Positions 8,806-17,390 of a stretch of 64,000 nt of DNA are shown here, one piece after another. The stretch is from CAJQLB01 sp041392065. Lineage in GTDB: Bacteria; Bacteroidota; Bacteroidia; Flavobacteriales; Flavobacteriaceae. Within the stretch, counting starts at the first letter, position 1. Every line of letters begins with the position of its first letter. Location: positions 496,001 to 560,000 of the forward strand of contig JAWKMU010000002.1 in assembly GCA_041392065.1 (NCBI GenBank), written 5' to 3'. Position numbers and translations under genes: made by a program. A model generated the notes under the pieces. That model was not told the DNA's origin. It saw only the letters and a program-made list of their open reading frames with translations, and searched no databases.

Positions 8806-9597
8806 TTACTTAATTAAAATTGCAGCGATTGTTGCCAAAGTAGCCACTGCCGAAATGATAATCCCGTTATTTTGGTTATATGATGATTGCCTTACTCTTG
8901 CGTTGTTAGGCTCTACGTAAATAACATCGTTTTGTGTTAAATAGTAATTTGGAGAATTAAGTACGTTAACAGAGTTTAGATCAAACTTTGCGTAACGCTT
9001 TTGCCCATCTATTTCTCTTATTAACAGCACATTGTCTCTTTTTCCATAAATGGTTAAATCTCCAGCTAGACCCAGAGCATCACTTAATGATATTCTCTCA
9101 TTTTGAACAGTAAAAGTACCTGGAGCGTTTACTTCACCTAAAACGGTTATGGTAAAATTGATTAAACGTACATTAACTATTGGGTCTTTAATATATTCTG
9201 AAAGCTTACTTTTTAGCATTTCTGTAGCTTCAACTCTAGATAAGCCTTGCAATTTTAATGTTCCAAGTACAGGAAACTCTATATTACCATTTACGTCTAT
9301 TAGATATGTCTGTACTCTTAAATTACGATTTAAGTCTAAGGTATTACCAAAATTCTGTGCCACAGGAGTTAATAAAAATGGAGCTACAGCTTCTGGGTCT
9401 TGAGCAGAAATATCAATGGTAAGCATGTCTGCTGGTTTAAACTTAATCTCATAACTATTAACAAATTTAGTTTCATCTGTTAAAGGTTCGTCCTGAAAGT
9501 AAACGATTTCTTTACTTGTGGCACAAGAGTTAAGTACTATGATTAATAAAATAAACAATACATTTTTTATTCTATAAGTTGGTAATGTTGAGATCAT
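8806..9597 (-). CDS. Wza-like polysaccharide export lipoprotein
   Basis: This 263-residue protein has a signal peptide ending in a lipobox (IIVLNSCATS), so it is lipid-anchored. The Poly_export domain follows at about 50-140, with VNGNIEFPVLGTLKLQGLSR and the IVNVRLINF block. One SLBB domain comes next (VLGEVNAPGTFTV, about 150-225), then the DVIYVEPN end and a C-terminal hydrophobic helix. It is shorter than E. coli Wza (about 380 residues), as is usual in Bacteroidota. It should form the outer-membrane secretion channel with the Wzc-like partner immediately downstream. A 12-base gap separates it from the dehydratase gene. Confidence 0.92.
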   Translation of the reverse strand: MISTLPTYRIKNVLFILLIIVLNSCATSKEIVYFQDEPLTDETKFVNSYEIKFKPADMLTIDISAQDPEAVAPFLLTPVAQNFGNTLDLNRNLRVQTYLIDVNGNIEFPVLGTLKLQGLSRVEATEMLKSKLSEYIKDPIVNVRLINFTITVLGEVNAPGTFTVQNERISLSDALGLAGDLTIYGKRDNVLLIREIDGQKRYAKFDLNSVNVLNSPNYYLTQNDVIYVEPNNARVRQSSYNQNNGIIISAVATLATIAAILIK

Positions 9598-9609
9598 GAT
9601 GTATTTGAG

Positions 9610-11508
9610 TTAATTATTTTTTAATGTGTCAAGTATTTCAAATTTAGAGTTTTTAGAAATATATTCAGGCACCAAATCTTTAATGATAGATACTATTTCT
9701 AAGTTGGATGTTTCAATACTTATTTTACAAAGGTTTAGTATAGTTGATTGTATTTTTTCGACATCAAAAGGTTTTGTTTTAGCAATCATTATCTTTTCAT
9801 GGTAAGTATTTATGGTGTTTTCGCCATCTGCCAATAATTCTTCATATATTTTTTCGCCTGGACGCAGACCAGTAATTTTAATATCTATGTCTTCAGGATA
9901 CCTTAAACCAGAAAGCACAATCATATTTACTGCCAAATCAAATATTTTTACAGATTTTCCCATATCAAAAACAAAAATTTCACCTCCATTTCCCATTGTG
10001 GCAGCTTCTAAAACCAATTGACATGCCTCAGGGATTGTCATAAAATACCTAGTAATGTCTTTATGTGTTACTGTTAATGGACCTCCGTTTTCAATTTGAT
10101 TTTTAAACAAAGGAATTACAGAACCATTTGACCCTAATACATTGCCAAACCTTGTAGTGATAAATTTTGTCTTACCTTTTCCTTTTAAGCAACTTACATA
10201 GAGCTCTGCAATTCGTTTAGAAGCTCCCATTACATTGGTTGGATTTACTGCTTTGTCTGTTGAAATCAAGACAAATTTGCTAACGCCATGTTTTACTGAA
10301 AGGTTTGCTACATTTTTTGTACCGCAAACATTAACTTTAACCGCTTCATAGGGATTATTTTCCATGAATGGAACATGTTTATATGCCGCAGCATGAAAAA
10401 CGATTGAAGGTTTATATTCTTCAAAAATTTTGTCCAATCTTTTACTATCCTTTATATCTGCTACTATCGGAAAGAAATTTTCGTACTCTTTAAGTACAAA
10501 TTCTTGTTGCAAATCATAAAGCGGAGACTCTGCTATATCTATAAAAATAAGTTTATTATACTTATAGTTTGTTAATTTTCTGGCTATTTCGCTTCCTATA
10601 GACCCAGCTGCTCCAGTAATTAGTATTACTTTGTTTTCGTACTCGTGCTCTAACTCTGGGTTTAATATTTGTATTGGAGCTCTTCCTAACAAATCTTCGA
10701 TTTTAATATCATTTATTTGCCCAACGCTTAAATCGCCATCTATCCAATTTTGTACTGGGGGAACGATTTTAACTTTTAAATTCAGGCTAAAAAGGTGAGT
10801 TGTGATTTCTAAAAGTCTTTTTGGCTCTATTGTTTGAATTGAAATGATGACCTCATCAATATCGTTTTTTTGAACCATTTCTTGCGTTACCTCATCAAAA
10901 GCGTGAACTAAGACTAAGTTTATTTTTTTTCCAATTTTTTTCGGATTGTCATCAATAAAACCAATGACATTATTATTTGATTTTGTATCGCTATTCAAGG
11001 CATCATAAGTAATCATTCCTGAAGTTCCAGCTCCATAAATCAGAATATTTTTTATTCCTTCCTTATAACTTTTAAGACTTCTGTATACTGATTTGATAAA
11101 AAATCTTGCTCCAACTAAAAACAAAAAATTAAGTAATAAATGAATATAAATAATTGAACCAGAAAACTCAAGAGTTGATTCTATTGCATATTTTTTGAAA
11201 ATGAAAGTAGATACCAATAATATGGTTGCTAAGATGTTGGCTCCGATTACAACGTTTACGACATCTCTAAACCCTGTATAACGAACAACTCCTTTGTGAG
11301 AGCCAACCAATAAAAAACTGATTGCTGCAACTATTGCAACAAAAGGCATTTGTTTTACAATTGTAAATAAATCGAAATCAAACTTAAAATTATGGCGAAT
11401 AAAATGAGAAACCACTAATGTAAACAGCACAATAGTTATATCGAACAAAAGGACAAGCCATTTTGACGCATATTTGTCAGATATCTTTATTAGTAGTTTT
11501 TTGATCAT
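9610..11508 (-). CDS. UDP-GlcNAc 4,6-dehydratase-like membrane protein (PglF/CapD/WbpM type)
   Basis: The 632-residue protein has four membrane helices in residues 1-140, a first CoA/NAD-like fold with GAGTSG at 159-164, and a second extended-SDR domain with GAAGSIG at 299-305. In the catalytic domain STDKA is at 416-420, and the usual YxxxK is replaced by M427-GAS-K431, the hallmark of PglF/WbpM 4,6-dehydratases. It should convert a UDP-HexNAc, most likely UDP-GlcNAc, to the 4-keto-6-deoxy sugar on the cytoplasmic face. The aminotransferase gene lies 3 bases upstream and would use the product. The C-terminal LRPGEKIYEEL is also conserved in the family. Confidence 0.93.
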   Translation of the reverse strand: MIKKLLIKISDKYASKWLVLLFDITIVLFTLVVSHFIRHNFKFDFDLFTIVKQMPFVAIVAAISFLLVGSHKGVVRYTGFRDVVNVVIGANILATILLVSTFIFKKYAIESTLEFSGSIIYIHLLLNFLFLVGARFFIKSVYRSLKSYKEGIKNILIYGAGTSGMITYDALNSDTKSNNNVIGFIDDNPKKIGKKINLVLVHAFDEVTQEMVQKNDIDEVIISIQTIEPKRLLEITTHLFSLNLKVKIVPPVQNWIDGDLSVGQINDIKIEDLLGRAPIQILNPELEHEYENKVILITGAAGSIGSEIARKLTNYKYNKLIFIDIAESPLYDLQQEFVLKEYENFFPIVADIKDSKRLDKIFEEYKPSIVFHAAAYKHVPFMENNPYEAVKVNVCGTKNVANLSVKHGVSKFVLISTDKAVNPTNVMGASKRIAELYVSCLKGKGKTKFITTRFGNVLGSNGSVIPLFKNQIENGGPLTVTHKDITRYFMTIPEACQLVLEAATMGNGGEIFVFDMGKSVKIFDLAVNMIVLSGLRYPEDIDIKITGLRPGEKIYEELLADGENTINTYHEKIMIAKTKPFDVEKIQSTILNLCKISIETSNLEIVSIIKDLVPEYISKNSKFEILDTLKNN

Positions 11509-11511
11509 GTT

Positions 11512-12630
11512 TTAAAAATAAGATTTTATATTTAAAATGATTCTATCTAATTCACTTTCAGTTAAATTTGATCCACTTGGCAAGCATAAACCTTTTTCAA
11601 AAAGATGATCTGAAATGCCATTTAGATAAGCAGGAGCATCTTTAAAAATTGGTTGCTGATGCATTGGTTTCCATAGTGGTCTTGTCTCAATATTATCTTT
11701 ATCAAGAAGTACTCTTAAAGCCTCTCTTGTGTTATAATTTGGAGTAAGGATGCAGCTTAACCATCGATTTGAAAAGCAGTCCTTAGGTTCGTTCAAAAAT
11801 TCTATTTCATTAATAGAACTTAAATGAGATTTGTAATAATCAAAATTATGTCTCCTATTTGCAACATGATTATCTACAATGGTCATTTGACCTCTACCTA
11901 TACCAGCAACAACATTAGACATCCTGTAATTATAGCCAATATTAGAATGTAAATACGAAACATCTGGATCACGAGCTTGAGTTGCCAAAAAAACAGCCTT
12001 GTCCTTTACGTCCTTATTTTTTGTTATCAGTGCTCCACCACCAGAAGTTGTGATAATTTTGTTACCGTTAAAAGAAAAAACTGAAATATCACCAAAAACA
12101 CCACATTTTTTACCTTTGTATGCACTTCCTAAGGCTTCAGCACTATCTTCTACAACTGGAATTTCATAATGTTTAGCTATATCACTTATCTTTTCAACGT
12201 TATAAGGCATACCATATAAGTGAACAGCAATTATGGCTTTTGGCTTCTTGCCCTTCAGAATTCTGTCTTTAATAGCTATTTCCAATTGTTCAGGGCACAT
12301 GTTCCATGTATCTTTCTCGCTATCAACAAAAATTGGAGTTGCACCTTGGTAAACAATTGGGTTTGCAGAAGCAGAAAAAGTTAAACTCTGGCAAATAACT
12401 TCATCGCCATGACTTACACCTAAAAGTACTAATGATAAGTGAATGGCGGCAGTTCCGGAACTGAGAACAGCTACGTGAACATCTTCTTTAAGAAAAGATG
12501 TTAAATCTTTTTCAAAACCTGATACATTAGGTCCTAATGGAGCTATCCAATTGGTCGCAAAAGCTTCGCTGATAAAGTCTTGCTCTTTACCGCTCATGTG
12601 TGGTGATGAAAGCCAAATCTTAGGATTCAT
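11512..12630 (-). CDS. DegT/DnrJ/EryC1/StrS sugar aminotransferase (PglE-like)
   Basis: This 372-residue PLP enzyme should transfer an amino group to C4 of a UDP-4-keto-6-deoxy sugar. SSGTAAIH at 57-64 binds PLP phosphate, D162 in EDSAEALGS contacts the ring nitrogen, and K191 in FNGNKIITTSGGG is the Schiff-base lysine. It precedes the dehydratase gene by 3 bases, matching the PglF-PglE pair for 2,4-diamino-2,4,6-trideoxyhexose (bacillosamine-type) synthesis. A PglD-like acetyltransferase is not found in this window. The 223-base gap upstream (12631-12853) is AT-rich and shows no gene or clear hairpin; it may hold a secondary promoter. Confidence 0.93.
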   Translation of the reverse strand: MNPKIWLSSPHMSGKEQDFISEAFATNWIAPLGPNVSGFEKDLTSFLKEDVHVAVLSSGTAAIHLSLVLLGVSHGDEVICQSLTFSASANPIVYQGATPIFVDSEKDTWNMCPEQLEIAIKDRILKGKKPKAIIAVHLYGMPYNVEKISDIAKHYEIPVVEDSAEALGSAYKGKKCGVFGDISVFSFNGNKIITTSGGGALITKNKDVKDKAVFLATQARDPDVSYLHSNIGYNYRMSNVVAGIGRGQMTIVDNHVANRRHNFDYYKSHLSSINEIEFLNEPKDCFSNRWLSCILTPNYNTREALRVLLDKDNIETRPLWKPMHQQPIFKDAPAYLNGISDHLFEKGLCLPSGSNLTESELDRIILNIKSYF

Positions 12631-12853
12631 AGGTTAATGTTTAGTAATAAAATTACCAAAATTTATGTTTATTGAGGGATTTGGAACATAAAACAGGTAA
12701 CACAGTTCTATTTATTTCATTGAAAAATTCAACGAACAAGAATTGCTATTAACTATTATATTGAGGTTAAATATCAATCAATATACATAAAAGCGCAAAA
12801 TATAAACGATAAAACACAGATTTTTACGATATTACTGGAATAGCGTATTACTG

Positions 12854-13864
12854 CTACTGGGTTTTTAGGTTATTTATGACCTTTTCTGTTAGACCAGACA
12901 TTGTTTCGCTTTTAAAGTTATATTTTGAATTTAAGATGGTATATTGTTTAAAGACCTTTTCCAGATTGTTAAAGTTTTTTTCTGTATTTGTACCAAAATT
13001 ATGAGGATGAAACCACAAATGATACATTTCGTTGTGTTTTGCCGCATGCTTCATGGCTTTTGTTATTCTATTTATTTTTAGAGGCTCCATGAAACTTAAT
13101 GTATTGCTATAAGGCCTTAAAAACCTACTCGAAGGCAAATTTAAAGGAGAACCATTTTTATAAAGTGATTCTATTTTGTATGTATTATGACTGGAAATGT
13201 TAAAATAAGTATCTGTAAGTCTCAATATTTTAAACAAGTACCAGTTTTTATAAAATTTGTTAGTATGTATGTTTTGAAAAAACACTTTTTCTTTACCTCT
13301 AAATGATTTTATATGGTATTTATAACAGACATCCAAATAAGGTTTGTCAGTTTCAGTTTCCCTTATCATGTTTCTTGGGAAAACAATACTTTCTATGTTT
13401 ATTTCTTTTGATTTTGCAATAGCTACTGATGATTTTATGTCGTCTTCAAACTGTTGGACAGTTTGTCCTTCTTCATGACAATAATAATGACAAAAAGTGT
13501 GAGTGCTAATTTCATGATTGCTATTTGACTTTATCTTCTCGATAGATGAAAGAGCATAATGATAGGTGTCATCCTCCTCATTATCTCCAATAGTATTTAT
13601 AAGGAGGTAAGGTGATCTTTTGTTATTAATATAAGTTGGTTTTTTTTGTGGAGAAAAACGCATTAACTCTTCTTTGTTTTTTGCAAACAAGAAACCTACT
13701 GTTGCAAATGTTAGCTTCACCTTGTATTTGTCTGCAAGATCAATTAATTTGTCAACGACAGAGTCTACGTTTTCTAAATTGCTCTTATAGCTTTCAACCG
13801 AGCGTTTATCGAAAACTCCCCAATGTTTTTCAAAATCAAGTGATAATACAAAGTGACCATTCAT
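12854..13864 (-). CDS. Polysaccharide deacetylase-like (NodB-fold) protein
   Basis: The product has 336 residues. The beginning, FVLSLDFEKHW with D10, resembles the first catalytic/metal motif of carbohydrate esterase family 4. H117-E118 followed by STHTFCH (H122-xxx-H126) resembles the His-rich metal-binding motif. VFPRNM and a terminal LWFHPHNFG segment match later motifs of this superfamily in polysaccharide loci. It has no signal peptide, so if active it works in the cytoplasm on a precursor, perhaps removing an N-acetyl group. It lies 16 bases downstream of the sugar transferase gene. Activity is inferred; some locus-encoded members have altered active sites. Confidence 0.75.
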   Translation of the reverse strand: MNGHFVLSLDFEKHWGVFDKRSVESYKSNLENVDSVVDKLIDLADKYKVKLTFATVGFLFAKNKEELMRFSPQKKPTYINNKRSPYLLINTIGDNEEDDTYHYALSSIEKIKSNSNHEISTHTFCHYYCHEEGQTVQQFEDDIKSSVAIAKSKEINIESIVFPRNMIRETETDKPYLDVCYKYHIKSFRGKEKVFFQNIHTNKFYKNWYLFKILRLTDTYFNISSHNTYKIESLYKNGSPLNLPSSRFLRPYSNTLSFMEPLKINRITKAMKHAAKHNEMYHLWFHPHNFGTNTEKNFNNLEKVFKQYTILNSKYNFKSETMSGLTEKVINNLKTQ

Positions 13865-13880
13865 TGGTTTGTTAGCTTAA

Positions 13881-14486
13881 TTAATTATTGCCGTTAAAAG
13901 ATGTAGCAACAGTGTTTTTAGAAATCTTTACATCTGTAGGCTTTAATACTTTTTGAATGGTTTTGAGTATAATAGATAAATCTAATTTTAAACTCTGGTT
14001 CTCTACATAATACAAATCCAATTCAAATTTTTCTGCCCAAGTAATGTTGTTTCTACCATTAATTTGGGCCCAACCAGTTAATCCAGGTCTTACATTATGT
14101 CTTTGTTTCTGTCTATCTGAGTATAACTCAATGTATCTTGCATGAAATGGCCTTGGACCAATTAAACTCATATCGCCTTTAAGTACATTGATGAGTTGAG
14201 GGAGCTCGTCAATTGAGTATTTTCGCAACAATTTTCCAAATTTTGTTACTCGTTTATCATCTGATAGTAAATTGCCTTCACTATCTTTTTTATCGTTCAT
14301 GGTCTTAAATTTTATGATGTTAAAGACCGTGTTTTTATAACCACCTCGTGGTTGTAAAAAAAACGGATTGTTTTTATTTAACAAAAACAAAACCAATGCA
14401 ATAAATAATATGATAGGAGATAGTAGCACAACACCAATTAATGATGCAATAATATCTAAGGGTCTTTTTAAATATTTTGTATACAC
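13881..14486 (-). CDS. Initiating sugar phosphotransferase (PglC-like, short form)
   Basis: This 201-residue monotopic membrane enzyme would transfer a phospho-sugar from a UDP-sugar to undecaprenyl phosphate, starting repeat-unit assembly. A hydrophobic re-entrant helix lies at 10-35 (RPLDIIASLIGVVLLSPI). The catalytic core has NIIKFKTM, KYSIDELPQLINVLKGDMSLIGPRP-like blocks, and the RPGLTGWAQINGRN motif near 135. It has no extra N-terminal helices, so it resembles PglC rather than WbaP/WcaJ. This agrees with the PglF/PglE-like pair in the locus. The preceding glycosyltransferase gene ends 1 base away. Confidence 0.93.
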   Translation of the reverse strand: MYTKYLKRPLDIIASLIGVVLLSPIILFIALVLFLLNKNNPFFLQPRGGYKNTVFNIIKFKTMNDKKDSEGNLLSDDKRVTKFGKLLRKYSIDELPQLINVLKGDMSLIGPRPFHARYIELYSDRQKQRHNVRPGLTGWAQINGRNNITWAEKFELDLYYVENQSLKLDLSIILKTIQKVLKPTDVKISKNTVATSFNGNN

Positions 14487-14487
14487 G

Positions 14488-15639
14488 CTAACTTAAGTTT
14501 TGATATTCTTTTAATAAGGCATTCCAAATTATTTTTTGCTGATAGTTATTTTCAATTTTTGATCTTGAAGAATTTGCCATACTTAGCCTTTCTTCTGGAT
14601 TATCAATCATAAACTTCATGGCATTAAATAGAGCTTCTTCGTCTTTAGGTGGAATTATTAATCCATTTTTACCATTTTCAATTATTTCGTTGCAACCATT
14701 AATATCTGTTACAATACTTGCCAAACCCATTGCACCTGCTTGCATAACAACATTAGGAAAACCTTCTCTATAACTTGGAAATGCCAATACATCTGATATA
14801 GCAAAATAAGGTCTAACATCTTTTTGGTAGCCTACATGAATTATCGATTTATGATTTTTAATTAAATCGTAAGATTCAGGTAATAAAGGATTTAAATGAT
14901 CTTCATAAGGACCAACTAAAAGCAGTTTAGTTTTTGGATATTCTAAGCTTAGTTTGCTAAAAGTTGACATTAATTCGTTCATGCCCTTGTCCTTAACGAT
15001 TCGTCCAATAAAAACAAAAACCAAATCATCTTCTGTTATGCCTAACTCATTTTTCAATTTGTTTTTTGAAGCTTCATCAAACAATTTCGGATCAAAATGA
15101 TCAGTATCTACACCATTGGTACTTCCTTTTTCTATAACCTTTAATTTGGATGCCTTCGTAAATCCGTTTTGTATAATAATGTCCTTCATTGCAAATGAGT
15201 TAGGATAAATCATAGTTGCACATGAATAGGTTATTTTTTCCACAGTATTTAGCAAGGCTCTTTTTGGACCAGACGCTAAAAGCAAGGGCAAACCTGCAAT
15301 AGTGTGCATGCGATGTGGCACACCTGCCATCTTAGCTGCAATCATTCCTAAAGTACCAGCTTTAGGAGTGTGAGTGTGCACAATAAAGGGCTTTTCCTTT
15401 TTAAATAGTTTATATAGCTTGTAAAGTGATATTAAATCTTTAAAAGGTGTTATGGTTCGAGACATAGTTAGTGGATGAGTCTTAACACCTTCGTTTTTTG
15501 CAACGTCATCAAAAGTACCTCCACCAGATGATACTGCCAAAACATCAAAATATTGGTCCATGAACCTCAGTTGACCTTTTAGTAAAGTTGTAAGAGCCAT
15601 AGAAACCGTAGTTATCCTAATGAGCTTCTTTTTTTTCAT
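14488..15639 (-). CDS. GT4-type glycosyltransferase
   Basis: This 383-residue GT-B enzyme has the PglA/WcaA-like layout. The N-terminal acceptor domain includes VHTHTPKAGTLGMIAA and PHRMHTIAG. The C-terminal nucleotide-sugar domain has FIGRIVKDKG near 205 and the E-x7-E region in SYREGFPNVVMQAGAMG near 305, ending with NGCNEII. It probably adds the second sugar to the lipid-linked first residue on the cytoplasmic face. Its start ATG overlaps the stop of the upstream oxygenase gene by four bases (15636-15639), so the two are translationally coupled. The donor sugar cannot be predicted. Confidence 0.9.
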   Translation of the reverse strand: MKKKKLIRITTVSMALTTLLKGQLRFMDQYFDVLAVSSGGGTFDDVAKNEGVKTHPLTMSRTITPFKDLISLYKLYKLFKKEKPFIVHTHTPKAGTLGMIAAKMAGVPHRMHTIAGLPLLLASGPKRALLNTVEKITYSCATMIYPNSFAMKDIIIQNGFTKASKLKVIEKGSTNGVDTDHFDPKLFDEASKNKLKNELGITEDDLVFVFIGRIVKDKGMNELMSTFSKLSLEYPKTKLLLVGPYEDHLNPLLPESYDLIKNHKSIIHVGYQKDVRPYFAISDVLAFPSYREGFPNVVMQAGAMGLASIVTDINGCNEIIENGKNGLIIPPKDEEALFNAMKFMIDNPEERLSMANSSRSKIENNYQQKIIWNALLKEYQNLS

Positions 15640-16412
15640 GCCTCACTCCACATTACACCAGTTTTCCAAATTAATCTGTCATTAGTTTTGCTAGCTTTAA
15701 ATGAGTTTCTGCCATGTAGTACTGGTCTGTCCCACCATGCTAATCCTTCTCCTGGTCTAAGTAAAACTTTTTCCATCATGTAAGAATTAGCTACTTGGTT
15801 TTGCAAAAAGTCATGAAAACGTTGATTAAGATTTTTATGCGCTTCGGTTTCGTTTTTGTCTATACAGAAGTAATTAAAGTTAAAATTGATGTCGCCTTCT
15901 GGACTTATATCAATAATTTTTTCTGTTCTTGATTTATCTGCCTTAGAGTATTTTATTTTTTCAGATGTTAACTCTTTTAAAAATTCTGGATCATAATCTT
16001 TAAGATAGTCAATTAATACTGGACCATCTACAAAAGTTGTTTCACCACCTTCTTCTGCCATATTAACGCAATAAAATAGTCTTACACCTCCAGTAAATCT
16101 GTAAGCTTCGTCAGTATGCAATGGTTGCGCATTTTTACTGTGACGAAAAGCAGCCATGTCAGGAATATCATGGTCATATTGTATTTCCATCCATTTTTCA
16201 CCAGTATCAACACCACCTTTTGTAAAGTCTTCTCTAATTTTATTGACCTCTCCAACTTGTTCGGTTACTATATCGTAAAACTTACGTAAATCGTTTAAGT
16301 ACCATTCAGGTGTTATTTTAACTACCTTATATTCTTTAAGCGCATCTTTTACTTGTTGCCCAGCAACAATTGGATCATTTGTGCGAAGTATTAAATTTTT
16401 GTAGAATTTCAT
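15636..16412 (-). CDS. TauD/TfdA-like Fe(II)/2-oxoglutarate oxygenase
   Basis: The 258-residue protein carries the iron-binding triad of this family: H99-x-D101 in PLHTDEAYR and H233 in RPVLHGRNSF. R246 in NDRLIWK is placed to bind 2-oxoglutarate. GGETTFVDG near 122-130 and GEGLAWWDRPVLHG are also typical. It would hydroxylate or oxidise a small molecule or a sugar-linked group in the cytoplasm. Its stop codon overlaps the start of a glycosyltransferase gene by four bases, tying it to glycan assembly. Upstream is a 228-base gap before the aldo/keto reductase-like gene. The substrate is unknown. Confidence 0.85.
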   Translation of the reverse strand: MKFYKNLILRTNDPIVAGQQVKDALKEYKVVKITPEWYLNDLRKFYDIVTEQVGEVNKIREDFTKGGVDTGEKWMEIQYDHDIPDMAAFRHSKNAQPLHTDEAYRFTGGVRLFYCVNMAEEGGETTFVDGPVLIDYLKDYDPEFLKELTSEKIKYSKADKSRTEKIIDISPEGDINFNFNYFCIDKNETEAHKNLNQRFHDFLQNQVANSYMMEKVLLRPGEGLAWWDRPVLHGRNSFKASKTNDRLIWKTGVMWSEA

Positions 16413-16525
16413 AAGTTTATTGTTTTTTGGGTTAAATAGTTGAATTTATAGCTTTTATAACTTTAAATTGCTGCATCAAATATAGTTATGTTGAAAATGT
16501 TTTACAATTATTTCTTTTGTATTCG

Positions 16526-16609
16526 ATGAAATTATTGTTAAAATGGATTAATGAACATAGCCTTGGTAGAACAGCGTTATTTTATGCATTTTTTGCAAAG
16601 AATAAGTAA
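16526..16609 (+). CDS. Candidate 27-residue peptide in the polysaccharide locus (uncertain)
   Basis: On the plus strand, against the direction of the locus, ATG 16526 opens 27 codons ending with TAA at 16607-16609. The product starts MKLLLKWINEHSLGRT and ends with a basic KNK. A TTTTGTATTCG sequence just before the ATG resembles a leaderless Bacteroidota start region but lacks the TA of the -7 consensus. It fills most of the gap between the oxygenase and reductase-like genes. It may be a remnant of a lost gene or chance. Confidence 0.2.
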   Translation: MKLLLKWINEHSLGRTALFYAFFAKNK

Positions 16610-16640
16610 GACATCACAGCTAATCTTTTCAATAGTTTGC

Positions 16641-17369
16641 TTACTTAAAAGTATTTACTTGATCTAACGAGTTGATGCTAATTACTTTTGTTAACACGTT
16701 TTTATGAGAATCAATATGTTTTAAGCATTCATTAATTTTTTGCTCTTTATTGCCGTTTTGAAGTAGCGTTCCTCTTAAAAAAGGTCTGATTGCAATAAAA
16801 GGAACAGTATTGGCAAATTCACTGTATTCGTTTTCTTCAAGGTTTAGATATGAAATAATACCATCAATTTGTTTAAGTTTTATAACTTCTTGTGCAAAGG
16901 AAACCGAATAAGGAAAGCTAAAAGCACTTTTTATTTTGCCTTTTTGCTTTAAACTGAAAAGGCATTCTTCAATTTCATCCATCTGATTAGAAAGAACGTT
17001 AAGTCTATCTACATCATTTATTGGCTTTGATCTAACGAGCCATTGAAGGACATCTATTTGCTCTATATTTAAGTTTTTTAATTCTTCATCAACTTTGGCT
17101 TCTAATGTTTTTGAAGAGAAGGTGAGAGGGTTGTCTTCAAAATGAGGTGATGATAGCTTTACAATGTGTTTAATTTGCTTTTTATAAGCACTGTTTTTTA
17201 ATGCACTAACGTAAAGCTGATAAGAATTATATTCAAAAGAGGAATGATGTGTATCAATACCAACTGAAAAACATTCGTCTATAATCTTTGTAACATCTTT
17301 TGCGCTAAGGTTTTTGTCTAAAAACCTCATAGTTCCAAGAGTCACTTTGCTTAAATTTAGATTTAGCAT
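16641..17369 (-). CDS. Aldo/keto reductase-like protein with degenerate catalytic tetrad
   Basis: This 242-residue protein aligns by eye with the aldo/keto reductase barrel: VTLGTMRF at the first strand, the GIDT strand, KLSSP, NIEQIDVLQW and KGKIKSAFSFPYS. Y47 (EYNSY) and K71 fit the catalytic Tyr and Lys. The aspartate expected five residues before the tyrosine is H42, and the histidine expected after the LYL-type strand is L111. The protein is also shorter than the usual 280-330 residues. It may be a non-redox or altered enzyme, or a decaying one. It lies 21 bases downstream of a glycosyltransferase gene in the same direction. Confidence 0.7.
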   Translation of the reverse strand: MLNLNLSKVTLGTMRFLDKNLSAKDVTKIIDECFSVGIDTHHSSFEYNSYQLYVSALKNSAYKKQIKHIVKLSSPHFEDNPLTFSSKTLEAKVDEELKNLNIEQIDVLQWLVRSKPINDVDRLNVLSNQMDEIEECLFSLKQKGKIKSAFSFPYSVSFAQEVIKLKQIDGIISYLNLEENEYSEFANTVPFIAIRPFLRGTLLQNGNKEQKINECLKHIDSHKNVLTKVISINSLDQVNTFK

Positions 17370-17390
17370 AATTTTTCTTTAAAAGAGTTT

